Source: Cornus controversa (Eukaryota > Streptophyta > Magnoliopsida > Cornales > Cornaceae). From it: 64,000 nt of DNA. Position numbers and translations under genes: made by a program. How positions within the stretch are numbered: the first letter of the stretch is position 1; the number at the start of each line of letters is the position of its first letter. The stretch is from the NCBI GenBank assembly GCA_026545225.1, contig CM048851.1, positions 34,561,956 to 34,625,955 on the forward strand, written 5' to 3'. This document shows positions 23,689 to 36,841 of the stretch, one piece after another. The notes under the pieces are model-generated. The model was not told the origin of the DNA. It saw nothing but the letters and a program-made list of their open reading frames with translations, and did not search any database.

Positions 23689-23700
23689 CCCCCCCTACAA
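23689..23700 (-). other. Polypurine tract of the copia element
   Basis: On the minus strand TTGTAGGGGGGG directly precedes the 3' LTR, the expected position for plus-strand priming. Confidence 0.8.
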
Positions 23701-23877
23701 GCTGAAGGGTCGAGGCATGATACAGAGTTTGGACTTCAAATAATCGAACCTTGAGCTTGATAAATGCTTTGTGAACAAGTCTGCTATTTAATCTTCGGTT
23801 GGAATATAGCAGAGTTATAATTTCTTTTTAAGGACGAGATCTCGGACAAAATGAATGTTTATTTCAATGTGTTTAGA

Positions 23878-24282
23878 TCAAGCATGAAACACAAGATTTG
23901 CTGACATATAACTGGAGCTGATGTTGTCAAACCATAGAATAGGGACTTGTTGTTGAGGAACACATAATTCTTGTAAGAGTGATAAAGTCCAGACAATCTT
24001 AGTTGCTGCTATGGCTAGTCCTCTATACTCTGATTCAGCACTACTTCTAAAGACAACTTTTTGTTTTGTTGCAGACCAAGACACAAGATTATCTCTAAAA
24101 AACAAATAATAACCACTAGAACTTTTTCTGTCATCAGGAGTTGAAGCATAGTCAGGATCTGTATAGGATTGTATCTGAAGATGAGTAGAAGTATTAAGCC
24201 TTAAGCCTTGTTGCATAGTACCCCTTAGATTTCTTAGAATCCTCTTTGCAGACAGCCAGTGAGCCGTTGTTGGATTATGCAT
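23878..24282 (-). pseudogene. Copia RNase H domain
   Basis: The 134-residue open stretch has the copia RNase H signature: SYTDPDYASTPDDRKSSSGY with the first acidic residue, SSAESEYRGLA with the second, and LWFDNISS with the third. It is separated from RT by a frame break near 24300-24340. Confidence 0.88.
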
Positions 24283-24339
24283 GAATTGATAAGCTTTATT
24301 GACAGCAAAAGCAATGTCAGGTCTAGTTAGAGTGATTTA

Positions 24340-25038
24340 TTATAAGGCTCCTACTATGTTCCTATACTTGGTTTGATCCTCAAATGGTTCTCCATCATAC
24401 TTAGACAAACTGTGGCCAATGACTCCTGGGGTTTTTGTAGGTTTACAGTCAAGCATCTCTGTTTTCTCAAGCAAATCAGCAATATTCTTGGTTTGAGATA
24501 GGTGGATAGAGTGAGCATCATAAATCACCTCTATTCCAAGAAAGTAAGATAACTGACCTAGATCCCTCATTGCAAAAGTAGAGTGTAGTTGCATTATTAA
24601 AGCATCAATCTGAGTTTTTGAGCTTCCAGTGACAAGGATATCATCAACATAAACCAAAATAACTAAAGTATCTGTTTTTTCAAACTGAACAAACATTGAG
24701 CTATCAGACCTTAAGCATGTGAAGCCCCATTTTAACAGAGCTTGACTAAGTTTTGTAAACCAAGCCCTTGGTGCTTGCTTCAAGCCATATAAGGCTTTCT
24801 TTAGTTTGCATACTCTGTGGGGGAACTGCTGATGTGCAAACCCAGGTGGCTGAGACATAAACACTTGTTCTTCTAGATCTCTATTTAAGAAGGCATTCTG
24901 AACATCTAGTTGCCTAACTTTCCATCCAAAAGTAAGAGCAAGAGTTAACACTATTTTTATTGTTTCTGGTTTCACCACAGGGTTAAAAGTATCAAATAAA
25001 TCAAGCCCTTGAGTCTGATTATAGCCCTTTGCCACCAA
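24340..25038 (-). pseudogene. Copia reverse transcriptase
   Basis: The 232-residue stretch carries the copia RT motifs: QLDVQNAFLNRDL with a catalytic Asp, FMSQPPGF, KALYGLKQAPRAW, and the catalytic YVDD in LVILVYVDDILVTG, then LSYFLGIEV. The N-terminal part of RT lies in another frame upstream (25040-25290) beyond a stop at about 25040. Confidence 0.93.
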
Positions 25039-25344
25039 TCAGGCCTTATGCCTCTCTAAAGTCCCATTTGCATTATATTTGAGCTTAAACACCCATTTAC
25101 AACCTATGATGTTAACTGTTGAAGGAAGATCAACCAATTCCCATGTGTTGTGTCTTTGTAATGCCTCAATTTCATTTTTCATTGCTGTCACGCAATTAGG
25201 ATTTTTCATGGCTTGCTTAACTGTAGTTGGCTCCTTCGATCGGGTTACAAGAAACAGTTATTTCTTTTTAACTATCCCGTTTTAAGACCTGGTTACCGTC
25301 CTTCTTGTTTCTGGTATAGATTAAGCAGGAATAGTTTGGACTGG

Positions 25345-26474
25345 TTATTGTATAGCTGGAGATAAAGGAGAAATTGTTGGTATATCAGAAGGAGAAGTTG
25401 TTGGTGGAACATCTTGTTCTGATGGAATAACAACATGTTGGTGAGGAGATTGTGTAAGAACTGGAACATGATGAGGTTCAAGGACAGGACTTGATGATGG
25501 GAGGGTTATAAGAGTAGGTGTCTGAGCAAGTCCTTGTGTAGCAACAGTAACTGGAGAAGAATATGAGGCTAAAGGAAACTTGTTTTCATCAAAAATAACA
25601 TAGCGAGTTATATACACTCTTCCAGACTTGGAATCTAGACACAAATAACCCTTATGGATAGTTGAGTATCCAAGAAAAACATATTGAATTGATATGTATT
25701 GTAACTTGTGTCTATATATGGTCTGATAAAAGGGTAGCACAGACACCCAAAAATTTTCAACATAGTATAGTTAGGTTTCTTGTGAAAGACAAGAGAGTAT
25801 GGAGAGGCAAAATCTAATACTTTTGTTGGCATTTTATTGATTAGATGAACTGTTATTTGAAAAGCATATAGTCAAAATCTCAAAGGTAAAGATGCACGAG
25901 CCAAAAGAGCCAAACCTATCTCCACTACTTGTCTATGCTACCTCTCCATTCTCCCATTTTGACCAAAAGTGTAAGGACGTGAGAATCTGTGAGCAATGCC
26001 TTGGGACTGAAGGTAGCGAGCAAAAACCTTGAATTCTCCTCCATTATCACACTGAAGAGTCTTTATTTTGCTATTAAACTGATTTTCAACCAGACTTTTG
26101 TACTGAACAAAAACTTGCAAGGCTTGATCTTTAGTCTGCAAAGGAAAAAGCCATGTGAATCTTGTATGATCATCAACAAAGAGGAAAAAATATATGGAGC
26201 CTAAAGTAGATAAAACAGGAGCTGGTCCCCATATATCAGTATGGACAAGCTCTAATGGAGAAGTTGCTCGTGTATTTGATATTTGAAATGGTAATCTGTG
26301 ACTTTTTGCATGTTGACAAGAAGAACAAACCAAGTTTTTATTCACTGAGCATGAAATATTACAATCACTCAAAATCTTTTGTACAATAGTAGGTGAGACA
26401 TGTCCAAGGTGATCATGCCAAACCTCACTGCTATCAGTAGAAATATTAAAGGCTGATACAAAGTCTTTATTCAA
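25345..26474 (-). pseudogene. Copia integrase, interrupted
   Basis: The zinc-binding HHCC region (WHDHLGH and CSSCQHAKSH) is followed by the core with Asp in LVHTDIWGP, Asp in LQCDNGGEF, and Glu in QNGRMER. An in-frame TAG directly after that Glu (about 25937) stops the frame. The integrase C-terminal region continues in other frames at 25832-25345 (for example YNTYQFNMFFLDT and a Pro/Ser-rich tail). Confidence 0.88.
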
Positions 26475-27015
26475 AAGGAAGCACTATGAGTCTTTGAATC
26501 TTGGAAACTGGTAACTGGAAGCTTATACAACCCATTCTCAAGTCTGCCTTGAGCTAGAGTCTTTTTTGAACATTGATCATTCATAATGAAATATTTGGGA
26601 TAAAACTCAATCATAGAGTTATTGTCAACACAAAGTTTAGTAACACTGATTAGATTGCTAGAAAAAGAAGGCACATGATAAACCTTGTTAAGGCAAAGAA
26701 CTGTGGAATTAGAAACTAGAGACGTACTACCAACATTTGAAATAGGGATTTGCTTACCATTACCAATTGTAACTCTTTCTGAACCAGTATAAGGAGCCAT
26801 ATTCGAAAGACTAGCTGCATTTTGAGTCATGTGATAGGTAGCTCCAGAGTCAAGGTACCAAGAATCATCTGCAACAATGTTAGGAGTAGCAACCATTGTT
26901 GATGTTGTACTCTGAGCTTGATTGTTGTTAATGGATTGTTGACCTTGAAAGGTAATATCAAACATGTGATAACAATTTTGAACAGTGTGTCCAAATTTAC
27001 CACAGAGTTGACATT
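26471..27015 (-). pseudogene. Copia gag zinc knuckle and protease
   Basis: Near 26960-27015 the minus strand encodes CQLCGKFGHTVQNC, a CX2CX4HX4C zinc knuckle of gag. Downstream is the aspartic protease active site DSWYLDSGATYHMTQ at about 26851, followed by IGNGKQIPI and VYHVPSFSSNLISV, the usual copia protease-to-integrase linker motifs. Confidence 0.88.
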
Positions 27016-27916
27016 GAGGCTTTGTATTATTATTGTTGCCTCTTCCACATTGGCCTCCGCGACCACCACGACCTCTTCCTCTATAGGTATAGTTCTAATT
27101 TCCTCCTTGTCCAAGACCCTGGTTTGATGAATTCTGATATCCCAGATTGCTCTTGCTATAGTTCTTTCCACCTGCATACTTGTTGTTCTGAGCAAGATTT
27201 GCAGTCATTACTCCAGTTTCATCAAAGAAATTCTGTTGTTCTAAACGATGCTCAAAAGTCAGGAGCAAGCTATGAATATTTTCAAGAGAGAGGGGATTGT
27301 CTCTAGCACTGATAAATGTTACCACATCATTATAATCAGCTCCTAATCCATCCAAAAGATTCATAATCTGATCTTGTTCTGAAACAGGTTCCCCTATTGC
27401 TGCAAGACTATCCGAGATACCTTTAATCTTCATAATAAACTTAATCATTGACATTGAGTTTTTCTTTATTGTTTGTAACTGCAATCTTAGCTGCATAATT
27501 TGAGGTCACGAGGAAGATGAGAAAATTTTCTCAAGAGCATTCCAGGCATAATGTGACGTGGTATAGCCTATAATCTGAGCTATAATCTCATGAGTTAGAG
27601 AAGAATAGATCCAACTTAGGATTAATCTATCATGTCTACGCTAAGTTACAAACTCTAGATTGATAACTCCAGTAGTAGGAACAGTTTTCTCTGGACAAAC
27701 TGATAAACCTTCAATAAAATTCTCAAATCCATTTGCATAGATCACATTATCCATTTGCGATCTCCGGAAGACATAGTTCAATCGATCTAGCTTAACAGAA
27801 AGAGTATGATTGAAGAACTGTGAACCTGAAGCCGGAGCAAGAGAGGAAGATTGAGATGCTCCAATTGATTCTGAGAAGGAAGAAGAAAAAGTCGATCTAG
27901 ATGCAGAGGTTGACAT
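27016..27916 (-). pseudogene. Copia gag, interrupted
   Basis: It starts at MSTSASRSTFSSS (27916), 85 bases inside the 5' LTR, with a Ser-rich N-terminus and the LDRLNYVFRRSQ motif of copia gag. The frame stops near 27640. The homologous region continues in 27496-27095 (MKIKGISDSLAAIGEPVS, LLTFEHRLEQQ). At least two frame breaks separate the pieces. Confidence 0.85.
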
Positions 27917-27988
27917 GATTGGTTCACCAGGAAGAGAGAAGGAAATTGATTAGTTTCCAGGAAAATTGCAAGAAAGCGAAAGAACCAA

Positions 27989-28000
27989 GCTCTGATACCA
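27989..28000 (-). other. Primer-binding site of the copia element
   Basis: The minus strand reads TGGTATCAGAGC immediately inside the 5' LTR, complementary to the 3' end of initiator methionine tRNA, as is standard for plant copia elements. Confidence 0.92.
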
Positions 28001-28271
28001 AGAAAACTTTTGTAAACAACTGAAAAGTGACAAACCAACTACAGAGCTCTTAACAACTTTAATATCTATATATCTCATTACAAAAAGAGAAACAGAGTAT
28101 ATATATTACAAGGAGATAAACTAGTTTGTTTCCCTCTAACTAATTCAATAACAAACTCTATAACAGAATTTGAGAACTCCAGCTAGATCCAAGTCATCAT
28201 AATGAGCTGGCTATGACTCACATGCTGACTTGTCATTTGTAGAAACTTCTTCTAAACTCTTATGGCTTTCA
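28001..28271 (-). repeat. 5' LTR of the copia element
   Basis: 271 bp; shares nearly all of its sequence with 23382-23688, with a limited number of substitutions and several indels. Directly flanked by the primer-binding site and by GTGAG, the intact copy of the target duplication. Confidence 0.9.
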
Positions 28272-28701
28272 GTGAGAGGTGCACATCAATTGCTTCAAAT
28301 AAACCAACATACAATTATAAATGACAATGACTTGTACCAATGTGTACATACAATACATTGTTGAACTGTGTACAGTTATTATACAGTAATTATGGTAGTG
28401 AAAGAAGGTATAATTCTAAGCCATTGGTTCTTAACCCAATACAATTTAGCCGGGGTGTTGAGGTTTTGTTCAGTTTATCCGGGCTGTGCAAATCGTCTCT
28501 TTCACGTAAGTCATGTAAAACTTGACTTATGTCGCGAGGGTAATGTCTAAAAAATTATTTGCACTTTAGTTGAGTCGAACCTTAGACTTGAAGTAACTTT
28601 ATTACTAGAGCCAACTCCTTGAATTATAAAAAGATATGTTACATAGATAGTAATGTGTATTTCTTCAATGAGTGAATATATGACAAATTTCTTAAAAAAA
28701 A

Positions 28702-29262
28702 GGGTAAAATGCTCTAACACCCCCCAGGTTTCTGTTTATTACCTACGGAGAATACTTGTGTCTTTGACTGAGGTCAACCTCCCCCAAGTTTCGTAAACTA
28801 TACCTTGACACCCCAAATGTTAGTTGACTGTCAAGTCAACTAATTTGAAAAGTTAAAATGCCAAAACTACCCTTCCTGTTTGAATGTACAATTTTACCCT
28901 CAATTAGTTGGACATTTATACCCTTTTTGCATCTTACTTAATTCTCACCCATTTGCTTTAATTAATATTTTTAATTAATACTAAATACGTTAATTAATAT
29001 TAAAATCAAATTATATAATCATATATAATTAAATTTATCAATTAAAAACATAATTTAAAATTAAAAAATATATAACTTCATATATACTATATTCAGTAGC
29101 TTTATATATATAATTTATTGATAAACCAGTATATTGGCAAAAAAAAAATTATATAGATTTAGGGATTCTGTATTTTATATATATTATATATGTTTTCTGT
29201 TATATAAATATAGAAAGGTAATATATATATTATATGTTTTCTATTATATATATATAGAAAGG

Positions 29263-29305
<43 letters not shown>

Positions 29306-30328
29306 TTTCTGTTGTATATATATAGAAAGCTAATATATATAGATATATACACACACTACCCACCGCCATAACCATGACCTTCCACCGCTGCCACAACCCA
29401 CAATCTCTTCCATTGTCGCCACAACCCACAACCTCTCTTTCTACTTCCCACGACGATCTATTTGTTTTTTCTCTCACACACACACACGCAAGTACATAGA
29501 TTCTCCTTTTACCCCTTTCTACTCTTCAAACCCTAACCCTAATTTCAGTTCATCACTGGCGCACACCAAGCTCACCAATTATGAATCAAGTGTCTACAGA
29601 AGGATTGATAGCAAATAGAAGGGAAGCGTGTTAACCTCATTTCTTGGCTGGCTCATATTTCTTCATCCACCATTGAATTAGAAGTTGCAGAATCACCCAT
29701 GATGGTCTCTGGCACACCCCCTACCCCCCGCAACACTCCCACTTTAAGCTACGCCTGCTAAGCAAGATGCATTGCGATTTCCTCTTCTGTGGACGCACCG
29801 GAGTATGACCCGGGACTGGATAGGGGGGAAGTGGGTTAACCTTATTTCTTAGCTGACTCATTTATTTCCCTCATTTCTTCATCCACCATTGAATTGGAAG
29901 TTGCAGAATCACCCATGATGGTCACTAAAATAAAATCAAAATAGTGGTGACATGGAGTGCTTTCTTAATAATGGTGGTGATTTGGGTTGGAAGTTGCAGA
30001 AATTTGGGCGTGACTGTGGCAATGGCGTGAGTTTGAGGGAAGAAGAGGATGGGCAGTGTTAACGAAGGGTATTTAGGACATTTCGTATAGGAAGGGTATA
30101 CGTCATCGATTACATCAGCAAGTTCAATTACATAATTATTAAATATAAGAGGGTAAATTGGTAAAATTATTTAAACCGTCAGTTTTTAACGAGTGTTAAC
30201 TCTGACTGGGGGTGTCAGGGTATGGTTTACGAAACCTGGGGGAGGTTGACCTCAGTCAAAGACACAAGTATTCTCCGTGGGTAATAAGCGAAAACCTGGG
30301 GGGGGGGGGGTGTTAGAGCATTTTACCC
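28702..30328. mobile_element. Mutator-like non-autonomous element 2
   Basis: The 1627-bp element has TIRs of about 140 bp starting GGGTAAAATGCTCTAACACC. The 9-bp target duplication TAAAAAAAA is exact (28693-28701 and 30329-30337). Unit B shows the empty site near 50535-50550, where the A-run passes straight into the shared sequence. No transposase is present. The interior holds TA repeats, three copies of a TATGTTTTCTRTTRTATATA minisatellite (29187-29340) and a CCACAACCCACAA-rich stretch. Its ends resemble those of Mutator-like element 1. Confidence 0.93.
29187..29345. repeat. AT-rich minisatellite inside Mutator-like element 2
   Basis: Three copies of a segment with ATGTTTTCTRTTRTATA followed by TATAGAAAGSTAATA, separated by variable TA runs. 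Confidence 0.8.
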
Positions 30329-30337
30329 TAAAAAAAA

Positions 30338-31903
30338 AGAATTGCAAAATACTTCTCAATCACATATATGTTTCTCTTACAAGATAGGAGGAGAAAGAAG
30401 AATAGAGAAGCTATGTTATTAATTAGACTAATGTGAAAATCCAGGATTTAAAAGGCACCTAAGGTCAAGTTCAGGCTTATTCTTCAATTATAAAATCTAT
30501 GCCTTGACTCAAGGACAAGTGAATTGCGAGGCATGCTAGGACCCAAGAGGAATCCGAACGTGAGTGTGTATGAGCGTGGTGTGAATAGTCAAATATATCC
30601 ATATCGGCCGAGACAACCTTAAATGATCATATGATTGTGGAAAGGTAAGGATTCCCTTTTTTTAGAAGACTTTAATCAGTCAAGTACACAAATAATTAAC
30701 GGTAAAATATCTGCAAAATGCAATCAAGACTTTATTAAATGAACTTCAAACAACACTTGTTACATGAGAGTAAAGGTTGTTGGGGGCAGTGGAACATGAA
30801 AAACCAATAACATTAAACCAATTGCAAACAACACAACATATATGTGGTTTGAACCAACCTGGTCTACGTCCACGAAGAGAAAAAATTTCACTATCATTCA
30901 AGAAGAAATAGTATATCAGTAGAATAAAAATATTCACAAACTCTCTCATGAGAAGTCACACAACGAGAAAAAAATATTCATCCGTTTATTACATCTCTCT
31001 ACTCTAACAACTCAACTCCCTCATAAGAATGCCCTTAGGACCACATCTCTTTACTCTTCTACCCATCCACTCTCTTCTTTTCTCACCCACTCTTCCATTC
31101 TATTTTTTCTCTACCTTCTCCAAATTCTTGTTGGGTAAGTAAGACAACTACTTTGGGCTCAAGTACAGTTACTGTGGGTCAGTATCTAACAACATTACAA
31201 TTCAAAACTCAACCAAATGAGAATTTGAGACAATACATAACAAAGGTCATAATCATACCCCAAGTTGGCTAATTGATTACAGTGAATCTTTGCATATTAC
31301 AATGAAGATTAATTTGTAGTGAATGCTATCAATTAAGAACTAAGATTAACTAAGTTAGAATACACTACGAACTAAAGTTAAACTAGGTTAGAATAATCTA
31401 AGGTAGTGTTATGTGTGGTTAGACCGTTAGAGACGCTTCTTCTTTTCATTCTTCTAAGCTTGTATTTATAGAGATTTTTCATTAAAAAAAGGGATGATTT
31501 GGCTTCAAGTGTTTCTCAACCAAACAGGCAGACTGTTATTATGTTAATATGCCTGTTGGCTTCATTTTTATGAAACCTCTAGTATTTCCTTCTTGCTCTC
31601 CAACATTTCTTTCTTCTTTAATTGAATATTTGGGCTTCTCTCTCCTCGTGTGGCAGCTTATAATGGTTTCCATTTTGTGCCTACTGTCAGGTGATAACAC
31701 ATCCAACTCTTGTGTAAAACCATTTTTGGCTTTCATTAAATTAGCCTTAGCTCTAAGTAATCCTAAAAGAAGAAGAGTGTTCAATGATGTTAAGGTTATA
31801 TCCAGTTTGTTTGAATTATATCTGGTTCATTTTAATTTTGATTTGACATTAAATCACACAAACAATGAATTTACATAGCAAAACTGAGGATCTTAAATAA
31901 ATG
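30338..31903. other. Spacer of unit A, no gene
   Basis: Collinear with 50550-52160 and 52703-52770 in unit B. A piece at about 30645-30880, with GGTCTACGTCCACGAAGAGA wording typical of LTR-like repeats, is missing from unit B near 51288. Open frames are not conserved between units. Confidence 0.55.
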
Positions 31904-32365
31904 ATAGGAGTGACTAGAAGAGTGCTCGAGCTTGAGTCAAGCTCGTACAAGAGTGTTTGAGCTCGGTTCATAAAAGAGTGTTCGAGTTTGAGTCTAGCAC
32001 GCACAACTCGAACATTACCCATTAAACTCGAGCATAACTCGTTTGCTCGTTTAATTAATAAACTTCAATTCAAATCTCGAGCTACATATCAATAATTTTA
32101 AGGAGAAAAAATAACTATAAATTCAAGCAATACCTTACAAACGAGTCATATTCACGAGTCTTTTATCAAATTTATTCATGAACACCTGTTCTTAAACATG
32201 TTTACAAGCCTAATGAACCGAGCCATGGATTTTTTAGGCTCAAGTCATTTATCAAAGCAGCCTAAAAATCAAGCTTGACTTGTTTACTTAACAAATAAGC
32301 TTGAGATGAGTTATAATCAAGCCCAACTCAGGCTAGGAACAACTTGGCTTGTTTGCAATCCTACA
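31904..32365. mobile_element. hAT-like MITE shared by both units (copy in A)
   Basis: Bounded by TAGGAGTGACTAG and TTTGCAATCCTA, degenerate relatives of TAGGG-type ends. The interior is full of CTCGAGCTTGAGT- and AACTCGAGC-like words. The homologous copy in unit B (55897-56357) has better ends, TAGGGGTG and CAACCCTA. No convincing target duplication remains, so the class is inferred from the ends and similarity to the better-defined element at 52169. Confidence 0.5.
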
Positions 32366-33600
32366 ACAAAGTCTACTTTATCTTATTTTATCATCAATAG
32401 GCATCGATCACTCCTAATTTTCTCCTTAAATATAAAAAATGACAATTCTTACATACCATTTGGTTTTTGAATTGTAATAGTTATATTGTTGCCCTTTACA
32501 ATTGAAGAGAGTTTTCTTGGGCATGGTTTAGATAATTAGGTTACACGTACTTGTGCGCTTTAGGAGTTCATTCCTTCTACAGAGCAATTGAACTGAAGTT
32601 AATGTGAATGAGAATTTTCCACACTAATTCACTGATGGTTTTCCTGTCTACCAATACCAGGATAATAAAATGAAATGAAATCCAACTGAAACCACTTCTT
32701 TGATTCCCAAACAGGTCATAGAAGTTAGAATATGAATGCATCAAATATTTGGATAGTTTATTGGAAGAACAAGTATAAGATGGATGGGCTCTTCATTTCT
32801 GGATATCATACGTGCTTTGCTTAATCAAGTAAGTAACATGACATGCCCTAATGGTTCCCATGGCCACATTTGGGCCCTCTAAAGTTGGAACCCAAATGAG
32901 TGTCGATGCCTTCTCCTCCTAAGTCTAAATCCAAAAACTGAACATACTTTCTATTGCCAGACATTAATCAAACTCAGGTGAAAACCCAAAAGGTGAACAT
33001 ACTTTAAATCGCTAGACATTAAGTTTAAATTGTTGGGCTCCGTTTATCATTTATCTACTCAAGTTTGAATTGATTTTGAAATTGGCTCGGGTTGTTTGCA
33101 AACTTATTTGACTTTGCTTGTGAGTTTATGAAAATATTATTATTTTAATTTTTTTTTTATATAATCAAAATTTTGTTTTCTTTTACTTTTATAATCAATT
33201 TTACAATTATTAGAAAAACATTTAGACATGAATTTATGAATAAAGCAAACAAGTGGAACATGTATGGTATAACCTCTATAAATTAATACTCTATAAATCA
33301 ATAATCTCTTTTAAATAACTAAATTAATAATTTCGTTAAGTTTATAAAATAATAAATTTCAAAAATTCCTTTATATATTTCTATAGGCCCCACTTAGAGC
33401 AACTCCATATTGGACTCTCTAAGAGCTTGATTTATAGCTTTTTTGCCAGCCCATGCTCATAATGAGCTGCCTAATTTTGTGGGCCCCATATGGAGCTCGT
33501 GATTGAACGGGGGAAGTTGCAACTACGAGCCCGACCTTTTTTTTTTTATTAGTCACGTGAGTTGCACAATCTTTTTTATTTTATTTTATCTGCCGCGTGA
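32366..33600. other. Tail spacer of unit A, no gene
   Basis: Collinear with 56358-57730. Non-coding, AT-rich. Unit B has about 110 extra bases near 56610-56730. The segment ends at the CACGTGAGTTGCACAAT word shared by both unit tails. Confidence 0.55.
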
Positions 33601-33750
33601 AGGTCAAATGGCATTTGACCGTTGACTAAGGGCCTATTGGGCTTTTCAAAAATGACTGAAACTGCTTTAAAGCAGTTTTTTGGCTACTTTTTTTTAAAAA
33701 AAAAAAAAGTTATGACAAATCTCTACCAGTATAGCCATTAGGGATTGTTT

Positions 33751-36538
33751 GGCAATTGGTATATTGGCAAAAACTATTTTTTGAAAAAAATAATTATAAA
33801 ATTCCCCAACCACTATATAGGCCAATAATGACCCAAATTTATTTTTTATTTTTAACAAATAATGAAAAAAATGTAATAATGATTCTTATATGACCAAATG
33901 AATGTGTTTATATAAGATGAAAAATATAGTCGTTTGAAATATTGCGGTTGGAAATATAACTATTGCAAAAATATTGAAATAAAATTTTAATTAAATATTT
34001 TAAAAATAAAAAAATATTAAAAATTTATTATTATTTGGCTTGCGAAAATTCAGAGAGGCCAATGTAAGGCAAAATCTGGAGAGCTAAAAACACTAACGTG
34101 ACATGGCTTTTGAAAAAGTTGAAGTGGCAAATTTAGATCGAGAACTAAAATTCGGAGAGGCCAATGCTGATTCTCTTATTACATAAAATAATAATTTGGT
34201 AAGAAGTATATATAAGACTGATTATAATGATTTCTTGAAATATGAATCTAGTGTTACTTTTCTTTTCTTGAAATATAAGTTTAGATGGATTTCATCTCTA
34301 ATTTTTTGTAACACGCTCAAAAGTTTTGGAATTGTATTTTTGTATTACAAGAAGAAATTATTTAGTGTCATTAATGCTTTGAGTGCTTCCTTGCTGAAAC
34401 GGACTTCAAGATTGTTATATTATCAAACAGGTTTTTATATACATAAAATATTTTGTTAAATTAATAAGTTATTAATTGATCAATAAATTAATATGTTGTT
34501 TAATTAATAAGATTTTTTTGATTTCAACGTTCTTAATTTAAAGAGGTTATAGTCTAACTTAAGATTGATATCCACTCACTTTTATAGAGGTTATAGTCTA
34601 ACTTAAGATTGATGTCCACTCATTGAGGACAAAGAGTGTGGGTGGCAACAATTGTCATTATAAATGATGGATCATATTTCATTGTGTATATATATAAACC
34701 ATGTAAATCTAATGTTAAAAACCATGTCATTCTCATGGGAGAGAAAATTATGTTAACTTGATTTTCTTAAATTTGATCCATTCATGAATGGTAGTTAATT
34801 GCATTGATATGTGGAAAAGGATACATTCATGTATCTAATCATACAAGTCCTTTTTCCAGCACTGACAGCTTTATTGGAAGACAATAAAAAGGCCCTGATC
34901 TTTAATGAGTGATGGATGTAGGTTCTTGCCAACTTTTATGAGACCAAATAAATGAACATGCTGAAAAATATTTGGACAAATCTGGAGACAAAATATTAGT
35001 ACGGAGAAGATATTCGGTATGTCCGATCGTGTCTTACACACGTAAAGTTGTGATTGTCATGCATACTTTGTTGGTAATTAAGGAAATAGTCCCTCCATCT
35101 AGAGACTAAAATTTTATTTTGACGTTCCGTGAACGAATTAACAAGAGAAATTTTAAATTCATAAAGTTAAGATAAAATGTAAATTAAAAAAAATTTATAT
35201 TTTATTGATAAAGAAATGAGTGAACTCAGCATGGTACATAAACTTGATAGCAAAAAAAACTGTCCAAAATTAAAATTTTCTTAAAAAAATTAAAATAAGA
35301 AAACTAGTTATTAAAAATTACTAATTATCTAAAATAAGTCTAATTCGAAACTGTCTGAATCTCTAATAATTTTTTTGAATGTTCATTAGTAAAATGTAGT
35401 CTTTTTCATTCAAAATGAGCTCATCAAAGACTGAAAATTTGGCAGCCGCCTTTTGTACTTTTCATCAATTCAAATTTCTAGTCAAGGTTAGGATGTTATT
35501 TTTTTCCAAAACTACAATAATGCAATCGTTGCTGAGGCCAAGAGAGAAATTTTAAATTCATAAAGTATTATCACTCGATGCACTAAGTCTAGTCGACGGA
35601 CATTTAATTCGAGTTAATTAAAGAGATTGAAATTAGAATCAAACATTCATCATTATATGAAAATTCATTTAGAATAAACTTTATTTTAAGTATTTTTAAC
35701 ATAATTTTTATTATTATCAAACCATTTTAATAAGTGTAACATAATGTTAACGTGTAATATGTGAACAACTGTTTGAAATAAAACTCATAATATGAGTGAC
35801 AAAATTTGATACAACTAGTCATGATTCGAATATAGTATGAAATTAACAAATGTTGGTCTTATAATTATTTAAAATTCATACGTGGAGTGGTTTAAATGTA
35901 AATTGTGCCCAAATACAAATTGACCTGAAATTATGTGGTTTGGTCTAAATCAAAAGATGTGACGTGGTCCTCATCTTTTAACTACTGATTGAAAAATCAT
36001 CCAAAAATTTGCAGCTTGTAGAATATATTATATGATGAGATTAGATATTTAGATCGGAGACCCGACCCTTCTGCATTTGGGTCTCTTAACAACTAGGATA
36101 ACATGAAAAGTTTGCATCATTCAGTACACCAATCTAATTAATATAACATTATTAAACTTCGTATATATAGTTTCTTTTCATATTAATTACTATATCATGA
36201 GATTACATATATAATATACATGATATATATATATATTATACTATGAAGCACATAACTTATATATTCATATATGCATGCTTGCTGTTGCAAGAATGAAATT
36301 GCACCAGTATAGTATTTCACCTAAAGTAATAAACTATACAATAATAACACGAGTTAGACAAAACGTCCCGCACCTTCCTTGTCTCTGATTCCCAACCATT
36401 CTAGATAATATGATATTGTTAATATATTATGTATTAAATGACAAGAAAATCATAGCACTTCTTTTTATATATATATACACAGACACACATACATACCTAT
36501 ATTCTCGCAATCTTCATATATATATATATATAATTAAT
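33751..36538. other. Upstream spacer of unit B, no gene
   Basis: AT-rich, collinear with 13931-17964 with many small indels. No conserved reading frame was seen. Confidence 0.6.
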
Positions 36539-36796
36539 GGGCAAATTGCAGGAAACTTCCTCCACTTTTAATTTTTGACACAAAATCTCTCTACAAAAAG
36601 AAAAAAAAACAAAAATAAAAACCTGAACCATCCCTAAACTATCTCATTGTTGCAAAATGATATTATAATGTCAAAAATGTCCCTTAATATAAATTCAAAA
36701 AGAAATTAAAATTTCATATTTAGGTTTTGTTTTCATTTTTAAAAGTAATGTTATAACGACAGATCCAGAATATTATGTGAGTGAGGGTTAGTTTAG

Positions 36797-36841
<45 letters not shown>

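Larger units (their letters stand above)
23382..28271 (-). mobile_element. Ty1/copia LTR retrotransposon, complete structure, broken genes
   Basis: The 4890-bp element has two LTRs (23382-23688 and 28001-28271), a primer-binding site for initiator Met tRNA, a polypurine tract, and gag-protease-integrase-RT-RNase H in copia order on the minus strand. The flanking 5-mers GTCAG (23377-23381) and GTGAG (28272-28276) are a target duplication with one change. Unit B has the uninterrupted site near 50180, so the insertion came after the unit duplicated. Stops and frameshifts occur in several domains. Confidence 0.95.
13930..33600 (+). repeat. Tandem unit A of the UGT array
   Basis: From about 13930 onward the sequence aligns in order with 33750 onward: head sequences, a MITE, the UGT gene, downstream spacer, then a common tail containing CACGTGAGTTGCACAAT near 33550. 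The corresponding tail of unit B is near 57680. Unit A contains two insertions absent from unit B: the copia element at 23382-28271 and a Mutator-like element at 28702-30328. The limits are set by where I stop seeing similarity and could shift by about a hundred bases. Confidence 0.85.
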
